Assembly: GCF_048773025.1 (NCBI RefSeq)
Contig: NC_133570.1
Location: forward strand, 26,386,001-26,450,000
Source: Camelus bactrianus
Taxonomy: Eukaryota; Chordata; Mammalia; Artiodactyla; Camelidae
Direction: 5' to 3'
DNA length: 64,000 nt
The notes under the pieces were generated by a model. That model saw only the letters and a list, made by a program, of their open reading frames with translations. It ran no database searches and was not told the origin of the DNA. Numbering within the stretch: the first letter of the stretch is position 1; every line of letters starts with the position of its first letter. A program made the translations under genes and the position numbers. Of the stretch, positions 10,891-24,508 are shown piece by piece.

Positions 10891-12760
10891 TCCTAGGTGA
10901 ACCCGGGTGCTGCAGACATAAGACGGAACCTCCCCACACTCAGAATTCCGGAACACGGCTGACTGTGTGGGGGAGGTTCGGGGCCGCCCTCCACGCAGCT
11001 GCCTTGTGTCACAGGTGTTCCCTGGCAGGTGGAAGTCCGCTAATTACCTCCCCTGTCCATGGGGAGGCACTAGATGCTACCTGCGTTTCCAGCACAACCC
11101 CCTCTTTCCCCGGCAGCCCGCACAGGGAGGGACTCTGGGAAAACACTCGAAGGGCTCCTAGGAGATCCCGGGTGCTTCAGACAGAAGACGGAACCTCCCC
11201 ACACTCAGAATTCCGGAACACGGGTGACTGTGTGGGTGAGGTTTAGGGCCGCTCTCCACGCAGCTTCCTGGTGTCACAGGTGTTCCCTGGCAGGGGTAAG
11301 TCCGCTAATTACCTCCCTTGTCCATGGGGATGCACTAGATGCTACCTGCGTTTCCAGCACAACCCCCGCCTTTCCCCGGCAGCCCGCACAGGGAGGGACT
11401 GGGGGAAGATACTCGAACGGCTCCTAGGAGATCCCGGGTGCTGCAGACAGAAGACGGAACCTCCCCACACTCAGAATTCCGGAACACGGCTGACTGTGTG
11501 GGGGAGGTTCGGGGCCGCCCTCCACGCAGCTGCCTGGTGTCACAGGTGTTCCCTGGCAGGGAGAAGTCCGCTAATTACCTCCCCTGTCCATGGGGAGGCA
11601 CTAGATGCTACCTGCGTTTCCAGCCCAACCCCCTCCTTTCCTCGGCAGCCCGCACTGGGACGGACTGGGGGAAGACACTCGAAGGGCTCCTAGGAGATCC
11701 CGGGTGCTGCAGACAGAAGACGGAACCTCCCCACACTCAGAATTCCGGAACACGGGTGACTGTGTGGGTGAGGTTTAGGGCCGCACTCCACGCAGCTTCC
11801 AGGTGTCACATGTGTTCCCAGGCAGGGGGAAGTCCGCTAATTACCTCCCTTGTCCATCGGGAGGCACTAGATGCTACCTGCGTTTCCAGCCCAACCCCCG
11901 CCTTTCCCCGGCTGCCCGCACTGGGAGGGACTCGGGGAAGACTCTCAAAGGGCTCCTTGGAGATCCCGGGTGCTGCAGACAAAAGACGAAACCTCCCCAC
12001 ACTCAGAATCCCGGAACATGTCTGACTGCGTGAGAGAGGTTCGGGGCCGCCCTACACGAAGCTGCCTGGTGTCACAGGTGTTCCCTGGCAGGGGGAAGTC
12101 CGCTAATTACCTCCCCTGTCCATGGGGAGGCACTAGATGCTACCTGCGTTTCCAGCACCACCCCCGCCTTTCCCCGGCAGCCCGCACAGGGAGGGACTGG
12201 TGGAAGACACTCGAAGGGCTCCTAGGAGATCCCGTGTGCTGCAGACATAAGACGGAACCTCCCCACACTCAGAATTCCGGAACACGGCTGACTGTGTGGG
12301 TGAGGTTTAGGGCCGCACTCCACGCAGCTTCCTGGTGTCACAGGTGTTCCCTCGCAGGGGGAAGTCCGCTAATTACCTCCCTTGTCCATGGGGAGGCACT
12401 AGGTGCTACCTGCTTTTCCAGCCCAACCCCCGCCTTTCCCCGGCAGCCCGCACAGGGAGGGACTGGGGGAAGACACTCGAAGGGCTCCTAGGTGAACCCG
12501 GGTGCTGCAGACATAAGACGGTACCTCCCCACACTCAGAATTCCGGAACACGGATGACTGTGTGGGGGAGGTTCGGGGCCGACCTCCACGCAGCTGCCTT
12601 GTGTCACAGGTGTTCCCTGGCAGGTGGAAATCCGCTAAATACCTCCCCTGTCCATCGGGAGGCACTAGATGCTACCTGCGTTTCCAGCACAACCCCCTCC
12701 GTTCCCCGGCAACCCGCACAGGGAGGGACTCTGGGAAGACACTCGAAGGGCTCCTAGGAG
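10500..12760 (+). repeat. Higher-order block 4, copy 1 (one monomer shorter)
   Basis: Matches 14223-16749. Shared marks: CTACCCGCTTTTCC, CTGCCCCCACTGG, GAAGTCTCTCG, GTGCTTCAGAC, GGGGTAAGTCC, GATACTCGAACGG, CAGGTGTCACATG, TTCCCAGGCAGG, GTCCATCGGGAGG and CTCCTTGGAGATCC. The offset is 3723 at the start but 3989 after about 11.3 kb, so copy 1 has exactly one monomer fewer. It also has a private 1-nt loss near 11102. Confidence 0.88.
11430..11695 (+). repeat. Monomer class A exemplar (EcoRI+, GGTTCGGGG)
   Basis: Class A is one of the commonest types. It carries GAGATCCCGGG, CAGAAGACGG, GAATTCCGG, GGCTGACTG, GGGGGAGGTTCGGGG, CAGCTGCCTGG and often GGCAGGGAGAAG. In this sub-type these are followed by CCCAACCCCCTCC, TTTCCTCGGC and CACTGGGACGGACTGG. 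The same sub-type recurs near 1321, 2655, 3450, 15419, 42800 and 43600. Confidence 0.85.
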
Positions 12761-13396
12761 ATTCCGGGTGCTGCAGACATAAGACGGAACCTCCCCACAC
12801 TCAGAATTCCGGAACACGGATGACTGTGTGGGGGAGGTTCGGGGCCGCCCTCCACGCAGCTGCCTTGTGTCACAGGTGTTCCCTGGCAGGTGGAAGTCCG
12901 CTAATTACCTCCCCTGTCCATGGGGAGGCACTAGATGCTACCTGCGTTTCCAGCACAACCCCCGCATTTCCCCGGCAGCCCGCACAGGGAGGGACTCTGG
13001 GAAGACAATCCAAGGGCTCCTAGGAGATCCCGGGTGCTGCAGACATAAGACGGAACCTCCCCACACTCAGAATTCCGGAACACGGATGACTGTGTGGGGG
13101 AGGTTCGGGGCCGACCTCCACGCAGCTGCCTGGTGTCAGAGGTTTTCCCTGGGAGGGGGAAGTCCGCTAATTACCTCCCCTGTCCATGGGGAGGCACTAG
13201 ATGCTACCTGAGTTTCCAGCACAACCCCCTCCTTTCCTCGGCAGCCCGCACTGGGACGGACTGGGGGAAGACACTCGAAGGGCTCCTAGGAGATCCCGGG
13301 TGCTGCAGACAGAAGACGGAACCTCCCCACACTCAGAATTCCAGAACACGGCTGACTGTGTGGGTGAGGTTTAGGGCCGCACTCCACGCAGCTTCC

Positions 13397-14227
13397 TGGT
13401 GACACAGGTGTTCCGTTGCAGGGGGAAGTCCGCTAATTACCTCCCTTGTCCATGGGGAGGCACTAGATGCTACATGCTTTTCCAGCCCAACCCCCGCCTT
13501 TCCCCGGCAGCCCGCAAAGGGAGTGACTGGGGGAAGACACTCGAAGGGCTCCCAGGAGATCCCGGGTGCTGCAGACAAAAGACGGAACCTTCCCACACTC
13601 AGAATCCCGGAAAACGGCTGACTGTGTTGGAGAGGTTCGGGGCCGCCCTCCACGCAGCTGCCTGGTGTCACAGGTGTTCCCTGGCAGGGGGAAGTCCGCT
13701 AATTACCTCCCTTGTCCATGGGGAGGCACAAGATGCTACCTGCTTTTCCAGCCCAACCTCCGCCAATCCCCTGCAGCCCGCACAGGGAGGGACTGGGGGA
13801 AGACATTCGAAGGGCTCCTAGGTGAACCCGGGTGTTGCAGACATAAGACGGAACCTCCCCACACTCAGAATTCCGGAACACGGATGACTGTGTGGGGAAG
13901 GTTCGGGGCCGCCCTCCACGCAGCTGCCTTGTGTCACAGGTGTTCCCTGGCAGGTGGAAGTCCGCTAATTACCTCCCCTGTCCATGGGGAGGCACTAGAT
14001 GCTACCTGCGTTTCCAGCCCAACCCCCGCCTTTCCCCCGCAGCCCGCACAGGGAGGGACTCTGGGAAGACACTCGAAGGGCTCCTAGGAGATCCCGGGTG
14101 CTGCAGACAGAAGACGGAACCTCCCCACACTCAGAATTCCGGAACACGGTTGACTGTGTGGGGGAGGTTCGGGGCCGACCTCCACGCAGCTCCCTGGTGT
14201 CACAGGTGTTCCCTGGCAGGGGGAAGT
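13397..14227 (+). repeat. Higher-order block 2, copy 2
   Basis: Copy of 5950-6780 with the same marks in the same order, plus private changes such as GTTCCGTTGCAGG near 13410 and GGGTGTTGCAG near 13830. Confidence 0.83.
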
Positions 14228-16749
14228 CCGCTAATTACCTCCCTTGTCCATGGGGAGGCACAAGATGCTACCCGCTTTTCCAGCCCAACTTCCACCGTTC
14301 CCCGGCAGCCCGCACAGGGAGGGACTGGGGGAAGACACTCGAAGGGCTCCTAGGAGATCCCGGGTGCTGCACACAGAAGACGGAACCTCCCCACACTCAG
14401 AATACCGGAACACGGTTGACTGTGTGGGGGAGGTTCGGGGCCGACCTCCACGCAGCTGCCTGGTGTCACAGGTGTTCCCTGGCAGGGGGAAGTCCGCTAA
14501 TTTCCTCCCCTGTCCATGGGGATGCACTAGATGCTACCTGCGTTTCCAGCCCAACCCCCGCCTTTCTCTGGCTGCCCCCACTGGTAGGGACTCGGGGAAG
14601 TCTCTCGAAGGGCTCCTAGGTGAACCCGGGTGCTGCAGACATAAGACGGAACCTCCCCACACTCAGAATTCCGGAACACGGCTGACTGTGTGGGGGAGGT
14701 TCGGGGCCGCCCTCCACGCAGCTGCCTTGTGTCACAGGTGTTCCCTGGCAGGTGGAAGTCCGCTAATTACCTCCCCTGTCCATGGGGAGGCACTAGATGC
14801 TACCTGCGTTTCCAGCACAACCCCCTCCTTTCCCCGGCAGCCCGCACAGGGAGGGACTCTGGGAAAACACTCGAAGGGCTCCTAGGAGATCCCGGGTGCT
14901 TCAGACAGAAGACGGAACCTCCCCACACTCAGAATTCCGGAACACGGGTGACTGCGTGGGTGAGGTTTAGGGCCGCTCTCCACGCAGCTTCCTGGTGTCA
15001 CAGGTGTCCCTGGCAGGGGTAAGTCCGCTAATTACCTCCCTTGTCCATGGGGAGGCACTAGATGCTACCTGCGTTTCCAGCCCAACCCCCGCCTTTCTCC
15101 CGCTGCCCGCACTGGGAGGGACTCGGGGAAGACTCTCGAAGGGCTCCTAGGAGATCCCGGTTGCTGCAGACAAAAGACGGAACCTCCCCACACTCAGAAT
15201 CCCTGAACACGTCTGACTGTGTGGGAGAGGTTCGGTGCCGCACTCCACGCAGCTGCCTGGGGTCACAGGTGTTCCCTGGCAGGGGGAAGTCCGCTAATTA
15301 CCTCCCCTGTCCATGGGGAGGCACTAGATGCTACCTGCGTTTCCAGCCAAACCCCCGCCTTTCCCCGGCAGCCCGCACAGGGAGGGACTGGGGGAAGATA
15401 CTCGAACGGCTCCTAGGAGATCCCGGGTGCTGCAGACAGAAGACGGAACCTCCCCACACTCAGAATTCCCGAACACGGCTGACTGTGTGGGGGAGGTTCG
15501 GGGCCGCCCTCCACGCAGCTGCCTGGTGTCACAGGTGTTCCCTGGCAGGGAGAAGTCCGCTAATTACCTCCCCTGTCCATGGGGAGGCACTAGATGCTAC
15601 CTGCGTTTCCAGCCCAACCCCCTCCTTTCCTCGGCAGCCCGCACTGGGACGGACTGGGGGAAGACACTCGAAGGGCTCCTAGGAGATCCCGGGTGCTGCA
15701 GACAGAAGACGGAACCTCCCCACACTCAGAATTCCGGAACACGGGTGACTGTGTGGGTGAGGTTTAGGGCCGCACTCCACGCAGCTTCCAGGTGTCACAT
15801 GTGTTCCCAGGCAGGGGGAAGTCCGCTAATTACCTCCCTTGTCCATCGGGAGGCACTAGATGCTACCTGCGTTTCCAGCCCAACCCCCGCCTTTCCCCGG
15901 CTGCCCGCACTGGGAGGGACTCGGGGAAGACTCTCAAAGGGCTCCTTGGAGATCCCGGGTGCTGCAGACAAAAGACGGAACCTCCCCACACTCAGAATCC
16001 CGGAACACGTCTGACTGCGTGAGAGAGGTTCGGGGCCGCCCTACACGAAGCTGCCTGGTGTCACAGGTGTTCCCTGGCAGGGGGAAGTCCGCTAATTACC
16101 TCCCCTGTCCATGGGGAGGCACTAGATGCTACCTGCGTTTCCAGCAACACCCCCGCCTTTCCCCGGCAGCCCGCACAGGGAGGGACTGGGGGAAGACACT
16201 CGAAGGGCTCCTAGGAGATCCCGTGTGCTGCAGACATAAGACGGAACCTCCCCACACTCAGAATTCCGGAACACGGCTGACTGTGTGGGTGAGGTTTAGG
16301 GCCGCACTCCACGCAGCTTCCTGGTGTCACAGGTGTTCCCTCGCAGGGGGAAGTCCGCTAATTACCTCCCTTGTCCATGGGGAGGCACTAGATGCTACCT
16401 GCTTTTCCAGCCCAACCCCCGCCTTTCCCCGGCAGCCCGCACAGGGAGGGACTGGGGGAAGACACTCGAAGGGCTCCTAGGTGAACCCGGGTGCTGCAGA
16501 CATAAGACGGTACCTCCCCACACTCAGTATTCCGGAACACGGATGACTGTGTGGGGGAGGTTCGGGGCCGACCTCCACGCAGCTGCCTTGTGTCACAGGT
16601 GTTCCCTGGCAGGTGGAAATCCGCTAAATACCTCCCCTGTCCATCGGGAGGCACTAGATGCTACCTGCGTTTCCAGCACAACCCCCTCCGTTCCCCGGCA
16701 GCCCGCACAGGGAGGGACTCTGGGAAGACACTCGAAGGGCTCCTAGGAG
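14223..16749 (+). repeat. Higher-order block 4, copy 2 (one monomer longer)
   Basis: Copy of 10500-12760 with one additional monomer, about 15060-15325 (TTTCTCCCGCTGCCC, CCCGGTTGCTGC, AATCCCTGAAC, TTCGGTGCCGCAC, TGGGGTCACAGG). A 1-nt loss near 15006 (CAGGTGTCCCTGG) is private to this copy. Confidence 0.88.
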
Positions 16750-17474
16750 ATCCCGGGTGCTGCAGACAAAAGACGGAACCTTCCCACACTCAGAATCCCG
16801 GAACACGGCTGACTGTGTTGGAGAGGTTCAGGGCCGCCCTCCACGCAGCTGCCTGGTGTCACAGGTGTTCCCTGGCAGGGGGAAGTCCTCTAATTACCTC
16901 CCTTGTCCATGGGGAGGCACAAGATGCTACCTGATATTCCAGCCCAACCTCCGCCATTCCCCGGCAGCCCGCACAGGGAGGGACTGGGGGAAGACACTCG
17001 AAGGGCTCCTAGGTGAACCCGGGTGCTGCAGACATAAGACGGAACCTCCCCACACTCAGAATTCCGGAACACGGATGACTGTGTGGGGGAGGTTCGGGGC
17101 CGCCCTCCACGCAGCTGCCTTGTGTCACAGGTGTTCCCTGGCAGGTGGAAGTCCGCTAATTTCCTCCCCTGTCCATGGGGAGGCACTAGATGCTACCTGC
17201 GTTTCCAGCACAACCCCCGCCTTTCCCCGGCAGCCCGCACAGGGAGGGACTCTGGGAAGACAATCCAAGGGCTCCTAGGAGATCCCGGGTGCTGCAGACA
17301 GAAGACGGAACCTCCCCACACTCAGAATTCCGGAACACGGTTGACTGTGTGGGGGAGGTTCGGGGCCGACCTCAACGCAGCTGCCTGGTGTCACAGGTGT
17401 TCCCTGGCAGGGAGAAGTCCGCTAATTACCTCCCCTGTCCATGGGGAGGCACTAGATGCTACCTGCGTTTCCAG
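16749..17474 (+). repeat. Higher-order block 3, copy 2
   Basis: Copy of 7175-7900. It directly follows the end of the second copy of block 4, so two unrelated blocks were joined here to the base within the repeat phase. Confidence 0.83.
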
Positions 17475-17719
17475 CACAAACCCCTCCTTTCCTCGGCAGC
17501 CCGCACAGGGACGGACTGGAGGAAGACACTCGAAGGGCTCCTAGGAGATCACGGGTGCTGCAGACAGAAGACGGAACCTCCCCACACTCAGAATTCCGGA
17601 ACACGGCTGACTGTGTGGGGGAGGTTTAGGGCCGCACTCCACGCAGCTTCCTGTTGTCACAGGTGTTCCCTGGCAGGGGGAAGTCCGCTAATTACCTCCC
17701 TTTTCCATGGGGAGGCACT

Positions 17720-19142
17720 AGATGCTACCTGCTTTTCCAGCCCAACCCCCGCCTTTCCCCGGCAGCCCGCACAGGGAGGGACTGGGGGAAGACACTCGAA
17801 GGGCTCCTATGAGATCCCGGGTGCTGCAGACAGATGACGGAACCTCCCCACACTCAGAATTCCGGAACACGGATGACTGTGTGGGGGAGGTTCGGGGACG
17901 CTCTCCACGCAGCTGCCTGGTGTCACAGGTGTTCCCTGGCAGGTGGAAGTCCGCTAATTACCTCCCCTGTCCATGGGGAGGCAATAGATGCTACCTGCGT
18001 TTCCAGCACAACCCCCTCCTTTCCCCGGCAGCCCGCACAGTGAGGTACTGGGGGAAGACACTCGATGGGCTCCTAGGTGAACCCGGGAGCTGCAGACATA
18101 AGACGGAACCTCCCCACACTCAGAATTCCGGAACACGGATGACTGTGTGGGGGAGGTTCGGGGCCGCCCTCCACGCAGCTGCCTTGTGTCACAGGTGTTC
18201 CCTGGCAGGTGGAAGTCCGCTAATTACCTCCCCTGTCCATGGGGAGGCACTAGATGCTACCTGCGTTTCCAGCACAACCCCCTACTTTCCCCGGCAGCCC
18301 TCAAAGGGAGGGACTCTGGGAAGACACTCGAAGGGCTCCTAGGAGATCCCGGGTGCTGCAGACAGAAGACGGAACCTCCCCACAATCAGAATTCCAGAAC
18401 ACGGCTGACTGTGTGGGGGAGGTTCGGGGACGCCCTCCACGCAGCTGCCTGGTGTCACAGGTGTTCCCTGGCAGGGAGAAGTCCGCTAATTACCTCCCCT
18501 GTCCATGGGGAGGCACTAGATGCTACCTGCGTTTCCAGCCCAACCCCCTCCTTTCCTCGGCAGCCCGCAATGTGACGGACTGGGGGAAGACACTCGAAGG
18601 GCTCCTAGGAGATCCCGGGTGCTGCAGACAAAAGACGGATCCTCCCCACACTCAGAATCCCGGAACACGTCTGACTGTGTGGGTGAGGTTTAGGGCCGCC
18701 CTCCACGCAGCTGCCTGGTGTCACAGGTGTTCCCTGGCAGGGGGAAGTCCGCTAATTACCTCCCTTGTCCATGGGGAGGCACTAGATGCTACCTGCGTTT
18801 CCAGCCCAACCCCCGCCTTTCCCCGGCAGCCCGCAATTTGAGGGACTCGGGGAAGACACTCGAAGGGCTCCTAGGAGATCCCGGGTGCTGCAGACAGAAG
18901 ACGGAACCTCCCCACACTCAGAATTCCGGAACACGGCTGACTGTGTGGGGGAGGTTCGGGGCCGCCCTCCACGCAGCTGCCTGGTGTCACAGGTATTATC
19001 TGGCAGGTGGAAGTCCGCTAATTACCTCCCCTGTCCATGGGGAGGCACTAGATGCTACCTGCGTTTCCAGCACAACCCCCTCCTTTCCCCGGCAGCCCTC
19101 AAAGGGAGGGACTCTGGGAAGACACTCGAACGGCTCCTAGGA
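17720..19142 (+). repeat. Higher-order block 1, copy 2
   Basis: Copy of 2030-3450. It retains the full GGGGGAGGTTCGGGG where copy 1 has lost two bases, and adds private changes such as GGCAATAGATG near 17980 and GCAATGTGACGG near 18566. The order of rare marks is the same in both copies. Confidence 0.85.
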
Positions 19143-20378
19143 GATCCCGGGTGCTGCAGACAGAAGACGGAACCTCCCCACACTCAGAATTCCGGAACAC
19201 TGGTGACTCTGTGGGTGAGGTTTTGGGCCGCCCTCCACGCAGTATTCTGGTGTCACATGTGTTCCCTGGCAGGGGGAAGTCCGCTAATTACCTCCCCTGT
19301 CCATGGGGAGGCACTAGAAGCTACCTGCGTTTCCAGCCCATCCCCCAACTTTCCCCAGCAGCCCGCACTGGGAGGGACTCAGGGAAGACACTCGAAGGGC
19401 TCCTAGGAGATCCCGGTGCTGCAGACAGAAGACGGAACCTCCCCACACTCAGAATTCTGGAACACGGCTGACTGTGTGGGGGAGGTTCGGGGCCGCCCTC
19501 CACGCAGCTGCCTGGTGTCACAGGTGTTCCCTGGCCGGGAGAAGTCCGCTAATTACCTCCCCTGTCCATGGGGAGGCACTAGATGCTACCTGCGTTTCCA
19601 GCCCAACCCCATCCTTTCCTCGGCAGCCCGCACTGGAACGGACTGGGGGAAGACACTCGAAGGGCTCCTAGGAGATCCCGGGTGCTGAAGACAGAAGACG
19701 GAACCTCCCCACACTCAGAATTCCGGAACACGGGTGACTGTGTGGGTGAGGTTTAGGGCCGCACTCCACGCAGCTTCCTGGTGTCACAGGTGTTCCCTGG
19801 CAGGTGGAAGTCCGCTAATTACCTCCCTTGTCCATGGGGAGGCACTAGATGCTACCTGCTTTTCCAGCCCAACCCCCGCCTTTCCCCGGCAGCCCGCACA
19901 GGGAGGGACTCTGGGAAGACACTGGAAGGGCTCCTAGGAGATGCCGGGTGCTGCAGACAAAAGACGGAACCTCCCCACACTCAGAATCCCGGAACACGGC
20001 TGACTGTGTTGGAGAGGTTCGGGGCCGCACTCCACGAAGCTGCCTGGTGTCACAGGTGTTCCCTGGCAGGGGGAAGTCCGCTAATTACCTCCCTTGTCCA
20101 TGGGGAGGCACATGATTCTACCTGCTTTTCCAGCCCAACCTCCGCCATTCCCCGGCAGCCCGCACAGTGAGGGACTGGGGGAAGACACTCGAAGGACTCC
20201 TAGGTGAACCCGGGTGCTGCAGACAAAAGACGGAACCTCCCCACACTCAGAATCCCGGAACACGGCTGACTGTGTTGGAGAGGTTCGGGGCCGCACTCCA
20301 CGCAGCTGCCTTGTGTCACAGGTGTTCCCTGGCAGGTGGAAGTCCGCTAATTACCTCCCCTGTCCATGGGGAGGCACT

Positions 20379-21269
20379 AGATGCTACCTGCTTTTCCAGC
20401 ACAACCCCCTCCTTTCCCAGGCAGCCCGCACAGGGAGGGACTCTGGGAAGACACTCGAAAGGCTCCTAGGAGATCCCGGGTGCTGCAGACAGAAGACGGA
20501 ATCTCCCCACACTCAGAATTCCGGAACACTGCTGACTGTGTGGGGGAGTTTCGGGGCCGCCCTCCACGCAGCTGCCTGGTGTCACAGGTGTTCCCTGGCA
20601 GTGGGAAGTCCGCTAATTACCTTCCCTGTCCATGGGGAGGCACTAGATGCTACCTGCGTTTCCAGCCCAACCCCCGCATTTCCCCTGCTGCCCGCACTGG
20701 GAGGGACTCGGGGAAGACACTCGAATGGCTCCTAGGAAATCCCGGGTGCTGCAGACAGAAGACGGAACCTCCCCACTCTCAGAATTCCGGAACACGGCTG
20801 ACTGTGTGGGGGAGGTTCGGTGCCGCCCTCCACGCAGCTGCCTGGTGTCACAGGTGTTCCCTGGCAGGTAGAAGTCCGCTAATTACCTCTCCTGTCCATG
20901 GGGAGGCACTAGATGCTACCTGCGTTTCCAGCCCAACCCCCTCGTTTCCTCGGCAGCCCGCACTGGGACGGACTGGGGGAAGACACTCGAAGGGCTCCTA
21001 GGAGATCCCGGGTGCTGCAGACAGAAGACGGAACCTCCCCACACTCAGAATTCCGGAACACGGGTGACTGTGTGGGTGAGGTTTAGGGCCGCACTCCACG
21101 CAGCTTCCTGGTGTCACAGGTGTTCCCTGGCAGGGGGAAGTCCGCTAATTACCTCCCTTGTCCATGGGGTGGCACTAGATGCTACCTGATTTTCCAGCCC
21201 AACCCCCGCATTTCCCCGGCTGCCCGCACTGGGAGGGACTGGGGGAAGACTCTCGAAGGGCTCCTAGGA
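20379..21269 (+). repeat. Higher-order block 5, copy 2
   Basis: Copy of 7880-8770 carrying nearly all its rare marks. The matching stretch ends where copy 1 continues into a CATAAGAC unit and copy 2 into a CAAAAGAC unit. Confidence 0.85.
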
Positions 21270-22339
21270 GATCCCGGGTGCTGCAGACAAAAGACGGAAC
21301 CTCCCCACTCTCAGAATCACGGAACACGTCTGACTGTGTGGGAGAGGTTCGGGGCCGCCCTCCACGCAGCTGCCTGGTGTCACAGGTGTTCCCTGGCAGG
21401 GGGAAGTCCGCTAATTACCTCCCCTGTCCATGGGGAGGCACTAGATGCTACCTGCGTTTCCAGCCCAACCCCCGCTTTTCCCCTGCAGCCCGCACAGGGA
21501 GGGACTGTGGGAAGACACTCGAAGGGCTCCTAGGAGATCCCGGGTGCTGCAGACATAAGACGGAACCTCCCCACACTCAGAATCCCGGAACACGGCTGAC
21601 TCTGTTGGAGATGTTCGGGGCCGCCCTCCACGCAGCTGCCTGGTGTCACAGGTGTTCCCTGGCAGGAGGAAGTCCGCTAATTACCTCCCTTGTCCATGGG
21701 GAGGCACAAGATGCTACCTGCTTTTCCAGCCCAAATTCCGCCATTCCCCGGCAGCACGCACAGGGAGGGACTGGGGGAAGACACTCGAAGGGCTCCTAGT
21801 TGAACCCGGGTGCTGCAGACATAAGACGGAACCTCCCCACACTCAGAATTCCGGAACACGGATGACTGTGTGGGGGAGGTTCGGGGCCGCCCTCCACGCA
21901 GCTGCCTTGTGTCACAGGTGTTCCCTGGCAGGTGGAATTCCGCTAAAAACCTCCCCTGTCCATGGGGAGGCACTAGATGCTACCTGCGTTTCCAGCACAA
22001 CCCCCTCCTTTCCCCGGCAGCCCGCACAGGGAGGGACTCTGGGAAGTCAATCGAAGGGCTCCTAGGAGATCCCGGGTGCTGCAGACAGAAGACGGAACCT
22101 CCCCACACTCAGAATTCCGGAACACTGTTGACTGTGTTGGGGAGGTTCGGGGCCGACCTCCACGCAGCTGCCTGGTGTCACAGGTGTTCCCTGGCAGGGG
22201 GAAGTCCGCTAATTACCTCCCTTGTCCATGGGGAGGCACTAGATGCTACCTGCGTTTCCAGCCCAACCCCCGCTTTTCCCCGGCTGCCCGCACTGGGAGG
22301 GACTGGGGGAATACTCTCGAAGGGCTCCTAGGAGATCCC

Positions 22340-22899
22340 GGGTGCTGCAGACAAAAGACGGAACCTCCCCACACTCACAATCCCGGAACACGTCTGACTG
22401 TGTGGGAGAGGTTCGTGGCCGCCCTCCCCGCAGCTGCCTGGTGTCTCAGGTGTTCCCTGGCAGGGGGAAGTCCGCTAATTACCTCCCCTGTCCATGGGGA
22501 GGCACTAGATGCTACCTGCTTTTCCAGCCCAACCCCCGCCTTTCCCCGGCAGCCCGCACATGGAGGGACTGGGGGAAGACACTCGAAGGGCTCCTAGGAG
22601 ATCCCGGGTGCTGCAGACATAAGACGGAACCTCCCCACACTCAGAATCCCGGAACACGGCTGACTGTGCTGGAGATGTTCGGGGCCGCCATCCATGCAGC
22701 TGCCTTGTGTCACAGGTGTTCACTGGCAGGTGGAAGTCCGCTAATTACCTCCCCTGTCCATGGGGAGGCACTAGATGCTACCTGCGTTTCCAGCACAACC
22801 CCCTCCTTTCCCCGGCAGCCCGCACAGGGAGGGACTCTGGGAAGACAATCGAAGGGCTCCTAGGAGATCCCGGGTGCTGCAGACAGAAGACGGAACCTC
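22340..22899 (+). repeat. Copy of the left edge (offset 22339)
   Basis: Two monomers matching 1-560: ACTCACAATCCC, GTGTCTCAGG, CTGTGCTGGAGATG, CCATGCAGCTGCC and GTGTTCACTGGCAGGTGG. The offset is 84 units minus 5 nt, exactly the four single-base and double-base losses visible between the copies. Confidence 0.85.
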
Positions 22900-23402
22900 C
22901 CCACACTCAGAATTCCGGAACACGGCTGACTGTGTGTGGGAGGTTCGGGGCCGCCCTCCACGCAGCTGCCTTGTGTCACAGGTGTTCCCTGGCAGGTGGA
23001 AGTCCGCTAATTACCTCCCCTGTCCATGGGGAGGCACTAGATGCTACCTGCGTTTCCAGCACAACCCCCTCCTTTCCCCTGCAGCCCGCAAAGGGAGGGA
23101 CTCTGGGAAAACACTCCAAGGGCTCCTAGGAGATCCCGGGTGCTACAGACAGAAGACGGAACCTCCCCACACTCAGAATACCGGAACACGGTTGACTGTG
23201 TGGGGGAGGTTCGGGGCCGACCTCCACGCAGCTGCCTGGTGTCACAGGTGTTCCCTGGCAGGGGGAAGTCCGCTAATTTCCTCCCCTGTCCATGGGGATG
23301 CACTAGATGCTACCTGCGTTTCCAGCCCAACCCCCGCCTTTCTCTGGCTGCCCGCACTGGTAGGGACTCGGGGAAGACTCTCGAAGGGCTCCTAGGTGAA
23401 CC

Positions 23403-24413
23403 CGGGTGCTGCAGACAGAAGACGGAACCTCCTTACACTCAGAATTCCGGAACACGGATGACTGTGTGGGGGAGGTTCGGGGCCGCCCTCCACGAAGCTG
23501 CCTGGTGTCACAGGTGTTCCCTGGCAGGGAGAAGTTCGCTAATTACCTCCCCTGTCCATGGGGAGGCACTAGATGCTACCTGCGTTTCCAGCCCATCCCC
23601 CTCCTTTCCTCGGCAGCCCGCACTGGAACGGACTGGGGGAAGACACTCGAAGGGCTCCTAGGAGATCCCGGGTGCTGGAGACAGAAGACGGAACCTCCCC
23701 ACACTCAGAATTCCGGAACACGGGTGACTGTGTGGGTGAGGTTTAGGGCCGCACTCCACGCAGCTTCCTGGTGTCACAGGTGTTCCCTGGCAGGGGGAAG
23801 TCCGCTAATTACCTCCCTTGTCCATGGGGAGGCACTAGATGCTACCAGCGTTTCCAGCCCAACCCCCGCCTTTGTCTGGCTGCCCGCACTGGGAGGGACT
23901 CGGGGAAGACTCTCGAAGGGCTCCTAGGAGATCCCGGGTCCTGCAGACAACAGACGCAACCTCCCCACTCTCAGAATCCCGGAACACGTCTGACTGTGTG
24001 GGAGAGGTTCGGGGCCGCCCTCCACGCAGCTGCCTGGTGTCACAGGTGTTCCCTGGCAGGGGGAAGTCCGCTAATTACCTCCCCTGTCCATGGGGAGGCA
24101 CTAGATGCTACCTGCGTTTCCAGCCCAACCCCCACCTTACCCAGGCAGCCCGCAGAGTGAGGGACTGGGGGAAGACACTCGAAGGGCTCCTAGGAGATCC
24201 CGGGTGCTGCAGACATAAGAAGGAACCTCCCCACACTCAGAATTCTGGAACACGGCTGACTGTTTGGGTGAGGTTTAGGGCCGCACTCCACGCAGCTTCC
24301 TGGTGTCACAGGTGTTCCCTCGCAGGGGGAAGTCCGCTAATTACCTCCCTTGTCCATGGGGAGGCACTAGATGCTACCTGCTTTTCCAGCCCAACCCCCG
24401 CCTTTCCCCGGCA
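23403..24413 (+). repeat. Higher-order block 6, copy 2
   Basis: Copy of 4520-5530. Private changes include ACCTCCTTACACTC near 23430 and AGTTCGCTAATT near 23533. Confidence 0.85.
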
Positions 24414-24508
24414 GCCCGCACAGGGAGGGACTCTGGGAAAACACTCGAAGGGCTCCTAGGAGATCCCGGGTGCTACAGACAGAAGACGGAACCTCCCCAC
24501 ACTCAGAA

